The notes under the pieces: model-generated
Databases searched by the model: none
Seen by the model: only the letters and a program-made list of their open reading frames with translations
Told to the model about the DNA's origin: nothing
Shown: one piece after another, positions 32,849-35,822 of the stretch
How the letters are laid out: the number at the start of each line of letters is the position of its first letter
How positions within the stretch are numbered: the first letter of the stretch is position 1
NCBI GenBank assembly: GCA_946482335.1
Contig: CAMLRG010000032.1
Span: forward strand, 1-35,822
Source: an uncultured Duganella sp.
Lineage (GTDB): Bacteria > Pseudomonadota > Gammaproteobacteria > Burkholderiales > Burkholderiaceae
DNA length: 35,822 nt
Reading direction: 5' to 3'
Translations under genes and position numbers: made by a program

Positions 32849-35806
32849 ATGAAGTTGACGGATCAAGCAGAAGCCTTGCGCAAGTGCGCGCTGCGCCTGG
32901 TCGGCACGTACTCGGTCGCCGCGCTGGCGACTGGCCTGGCCCACGCCCAGGGCGCCGCCCCTGCACCGGCCGCCGCGGCCGAAGAGCCGCAGATGAAGGT
33001 GGTGGTGACCGGCCTGCGCGCCGCGCTGGAATCGGCCTTGAACAAGAAGCGCGAAGACAATGGCATCGTCGACGTGATCAAGGCCGAGGACATGGGCAAG
33101 TTCCCCGACACCAACCTGGCCGAATCGCTGCAGCGCGTACCGGGCGTGGTGATCGACCGCGACGCCGGCGAAGGGCGCAGCATCACCGTGCGCGGCCTGG
33201 GCCAGGACTTCACGCGCGTGCGCATCAACGGCCTGGAAGCGCTGGCCACCACCGGCGGCACCGACAGTTCCGGCGGCACCAACCGTTCGCGCGGCTTCGA
33301 CTTCAACGTGTTCGCGTCCGAACTGTTCTCTTCCCTGACCGTGCGCAAGAGCTCCTCGGCCGACGTCGACGAAGGCTCGCTGGGCGCCACCGTGGACCTG
33401 CAAACCATGCGTCCCTTCGACCTGAAGGGCTTCAACGCCATGATCACGGCCAAGGGCAAGTACAACGACCTGTCGGAGAAGACCGACCCGCGCGTGGCCT
33501 TCCTGCTGTCCGACACCTTCGCCGACCGCAAGGTGGGCGTGCTGCTGTCCGGCGCCTTCTCCAAGCGCCAGCTGCTGGAGGAAGGCTTCTCCACCGTGCG
33601 CTGGGACAACGGCCCCTCCAGCGGCGGCTGGTGCGCGCCGCAGGGCGTGGCCGCCAACCCGTCCAACTCCAGCGCCACCACCTGCGGCCCGGCCGCGCAA
33701 GGCGTGCCGCGCCTGCCGGCATCGGCGGCGGCGACCGAAGCGTACAACCTGGCCAGCAATGCCGCCAACTTCCATCCGCGCCTGCCGCGCTATGGCCGCC
33801 TGACCCACGACCAGGACCGCATCGGCCTGACCGGTTCGGTGCAGTGGCGCCCGATGCAGGGATCGCTGCTGACCTTCGACATGCTGTACGCCAAGCTCGA
33901 CGCAACGCGCCAGGAAGACTTCCTGGAAGCGATTTCGTTCAGCCGCTCCGCCAGCCAGGGCGGCAAGCCGCAAACCTCGGTGGTGGCAGCGCAGTACGCG
34001 CCCAACGGCAACCTGCTGTACGGACAATTCAACGGCGTCGACATGCGCGCCGAATCGCGCTTCGACGAACTGTCCACCACCTTCACCCAGCCGACCCTGA
34101 GCCTGGAGCAGCGCCTGACCGATACCCTGCAACTGCAGGCACGCGTCGGCCGCGCCACCTCGAAGTTCCGCAACCCGGTGCAGACCACCACCACGCTCGA
34201 CGCGCTGAACGTGAACGGCTACACCATCGACTTCCGCCAGGACGACCGCCATCCGCTGGTCACGCTGCCGTTCGACCCGGCTTCGGCCAGCAGCGGCCTG
34301 GGCATCATCGGCGTGCCGCAGGCGGCCAGCGGCAGCCAGCCGAACACGGTGCCCAACACCACCACCAGCGAAATCCGTATCCGCCCGCAAGGCGCCACCA
34401 ACCGCAACGACACCGCGAGCGTGGACCTGGCCTGGGAAGCGTCCGATGCGCTGACCATCAAGGGCGGCGTCAACCGCAAGAAGTACGCCTTCGATTCCTA
34501 TGAGTCGCGCCGCGTCAACCAGAACGACACCATCTTCGCGCCGCCGGCCGGCGCCGGCAACCTGACCACCATGGTGAGCGGCTTCGGCAAGGGCCAGGAC
34601 CTGCCGGCCGGCACCTACACCAGCTGGATCATCCCGGACCTGAACGCCATCGCCAAGGCCTACGACATCTACTGCAACTGCCTCAAGAGCGGCCCGGCCG
34701 GCGGCCCGGGCGACTTCACCCTGTCCTCCATCACCAACGGCAATGCGCGCGGCAACAACCGCGCGGTCGGCGAGGATGACAAGGGCCTGTACCTGATGGG
34801 CGAATTCAAGACCGAGCTGGGCGGCATTCCCGTGCGCGGCAACGTCGGCGCGCGCTACGTGAAGACCGAATTGTCGGCCACCGGCTACCTGGCCACCGGC
34901 GGCGGCACCCCGGTCACGGTGGAGAACAAGTATTCCGACACCCTGCCGTCGTTCAACCTGGCCGCCAACCTGGCACCGGACTTCATCGCCCGCTTCGGCG
35001 CCGCGAAAGTCATGACCCGGCCGCAGCTGAACAACCTGTCGCCCGGCGGCACCATCGCCACCACCGGCACGCTGACGGTCAACACCGGCAACCCGCTGCT
35101 CAAGCCCTTCCGCGCCAAGACTTTCGACACCAGCTTCGAATACTACTTCGGCAAGAACGCCTTCCTGGGCCTGGGCCTGTTCCAGAAGAACATCGACACC
35201 TACATCCAGTCGCTGCGCACCAACATGCCGTTCCGCGACACCGGCTTGCCGCTGTCGCTGCTGCCGGCCAACTTCACCGGCGAGGAAGTGTTCCAGGTCA
35301 CCGCCCCGATCAACACCGACGGCGGCAAGCTCAAAGGCTTCGAGATCAACTACCAGCAGCCGTTCACCTTCCTGCCGTCCTGGGGCCGCGACTTCGGCGC
35401 GCTGCTGAACTACACGCACGTGAAGTCGAAGATCGAATACGTGGTCTCGCCCACCAGCAGCACGCGCATCACCGACGACTTGCTGAACCTGTCGCCGCGC
35501 GCGTGGAACGCCACCCTGTACTACGACAACGGCAAGCTGAGCGCGCGCATCTCGGCCTCCTCCCGCGCCGCCTTCGTGACCCGCGTGCCGGGCCAGAACA
35601 ACAACGACGTGGAAGGCAAGAACAAGTCGCTCAACGTGGACTTCTCGCTGTCCTACAAGGTCAACGACAAGCTGGAAATCACGCTGGAAGGCGTGAACCT
35701 GAGCAACGAGGAAAACGACCAGTTCGTCAGCCGCGCGCGCGACAGTGTGGTGGTCAACAACGTGACCGGCCGCGAATTCCTGGCCGGCCTGCGCTACAAG
35801 TTCTGA
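32849..35806 (+). CDS. TonB-dependent receptor, probable pectin oligosaccharide importer
   Basis: The 985-residue outer-membrane protein has a signal peptide (cleavage near AHAQG, residue 33), a TonB-box-like stretch (MKVVVTGLRAAL), a plug domain (AEDMGKFPDTNLAESLQRVP, VRGLGQDFTRVRINGLE) and a 22-strand barrel ending in LAGLRYKF. The plug wording is that of the TonB-Xanth-Caul group (TIGR01782), members of which take up oligosaccharides in Caulobacter and Xanthomonas. It lies 43 bases after the polygalacturonase gene, so uptake of oligogalacturonides is likely. There is no SusD partner, as expected outside Bacteroidetes. AAGGAG precedes the ATG at 32849. The gene ends 16 bases before the window edge, and further genes may follow. 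Confidence 0.92.
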   Translation: MKLTDQAEALRKCALRLVGTYSVAALATGLAHAQGAAPAPAAAAEEPQMKVVVTGLRAALESALNKKREDNGIVDVIKAEDMGKFPDTNLAESLQRVPGVVIDRDAGEGRSITVRGLGQDFTRVRINGLEALATTGGTDSSGGTNRSRGFDFNVFASELFSSLTVRKSSSADVDEGSLGATVDLQTMRPFDLKGFNAMITAKGKYNDLSEKTDPRVAFLLSDTFADRKVGVLLSGAFSKRQLLEEGFSTVRWDNGPSSGGWCAPQGVAANPSNSSATTCGPAAQGVPRLPASAAATEAYNLASNAANFHPRLPRYGRLTHDQDRIGLTGSVQWRPMQGSLLTFDMLYAKLDATRQEDFLEAISFSRSASQGGKPQTSVVAAQYAPNGNLLYGQFNGVDMRAESRFDELSTTFTQPTLSLEQRLTDTLQLQARVGRATSKFRNPVQTTTTLDALNVNGYTIDFRQDDRHPLVTLPFDPASASSGLGIIGVPQAASGSQPNTVPNTTTSEIRIRPQGATNRNDTASVDLAWEASDALTIKGGVNRKKYAFDSYESRRVNQNDTIFAPPAGAGNLTTMVSGFGKGQDLPAGTYTSWIIPDLNAIAKAYDIYCNCLKSGPAGGPGDFTLSSITNGNARGNNRAVGEDDKGLYLMGEFKTELGGIPVRGNVGARYVKTELSATGYLATGGGTPVTVENKYSDTLPSFNLAANLAPDFIARFGAAKVMTRPQLNNLSPGGTIATTGTLTVNTGNPLLKPFRAKTFDTSFEYYFGKNAFLGLGLFQKNIDTYIQSLRTNMPFRDTGLPLSLLPANFTGEEVFQVTAPINTDGGKLKGFEINYQQPFTFLPSWGRDFGALLNYTHVKSKIEYVVSPTSSTRITDDLLNLSPRAWNATLYYDNGKLSARISASSRAAFVTRVPGQNNNDVEGKNKSLNVDFSLSYKVNDKLEITLEGVNLSNEENDQFVSRARDSVVVNNVTGREFLAGLRYKF

Positions 35807-35822
35807 TGGGTTTTTAAGGCGT

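Noticed and set aside
32819..35419. 866-codon antisense frame in the TonB receptor gene
   Set aside because: Low-complexity Gly/Val/Gln/His translation and no start context; the receptor on the other strand is complete.

Overview
The window looks like chromosome of a GC-rich betaproteobacterium, most likely Oxalobacteraceae of the Massilia/Duganella/Telluria type. This is inferred from gene content: a PEP-CTERM protein, an LpxO-type lipid A hydroxylase, a Caulobacter/Xanthomonas-type TonB receptor, and REP-like palindromes just after stop codons. No tRNA, rRNA, transposase, integrase or CRISPR array was seen.

Bases 1-12.9 kb hold mixed genes: an RhlE-like DEAD-box helicase (-), a large periplasmic-sensor diguanylate cyclase followed 2 bases later by a 56-residue oxidoreductase-like protein (+), a divergent NRAMP-family transporter with two small secreted proteins (+), an lpxO/esterase pair (-), a zinc-ribbon methyltransferase (+), a divergent hydrolase / XRE-regulator pair around a 21-bp palindrome, and a PEP-CTERM protein whose end overlaps the regulator gene.

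Bases 13.0-35.8 kb form a pectin and galacturonate utilisation island. Outside the inner membrane it offers a CE12-esterase/PL1 pectate lyase fusion, an esterase/GH43 fusion, GH105, a DUF4861 protein, a GH28 polygalacturonase and a TonB-dependent receptor. An ExuT-like MFS transporter would import the uronate. In the cytoplasm an aldose epimerase, uronate dehydrogenase (Udh), an SMP-30 lactonase, galactarate dehydratase (GarD), 5-dehydro-4-deoxyglucarate dehydratase (KdgD) and an alpha-ketoglutarate-semialdehyde dehydrogenase make a complete oxidative route from D-galacturonate to 2-oxoglutarate. The genes sit in tightly coupled operons (ATGA or TAATG junctions). Two FadR-family regulators are divergently encoded in the middle.

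The most striking non-coding signal is one promoter design seen three times: a TTGC-type -35, a 17-bp spacer that is itself a palindrome of the type TTGGYCWGRCCAA, and a TARAAT -10. It precedes the second FadR gene, the CE12-PL1 gene and the GH105 operon, and so predicts a regulon and its likely regulator from sequence alone. A different palindrome (GTTGTA-N8-TACAAC) sits on the -10 of the kdgD operon. Several genes, including a regulator, appear to start within 6-8 bases of a -10 hexamer with no ribosome binding site, as leaderless messages would.
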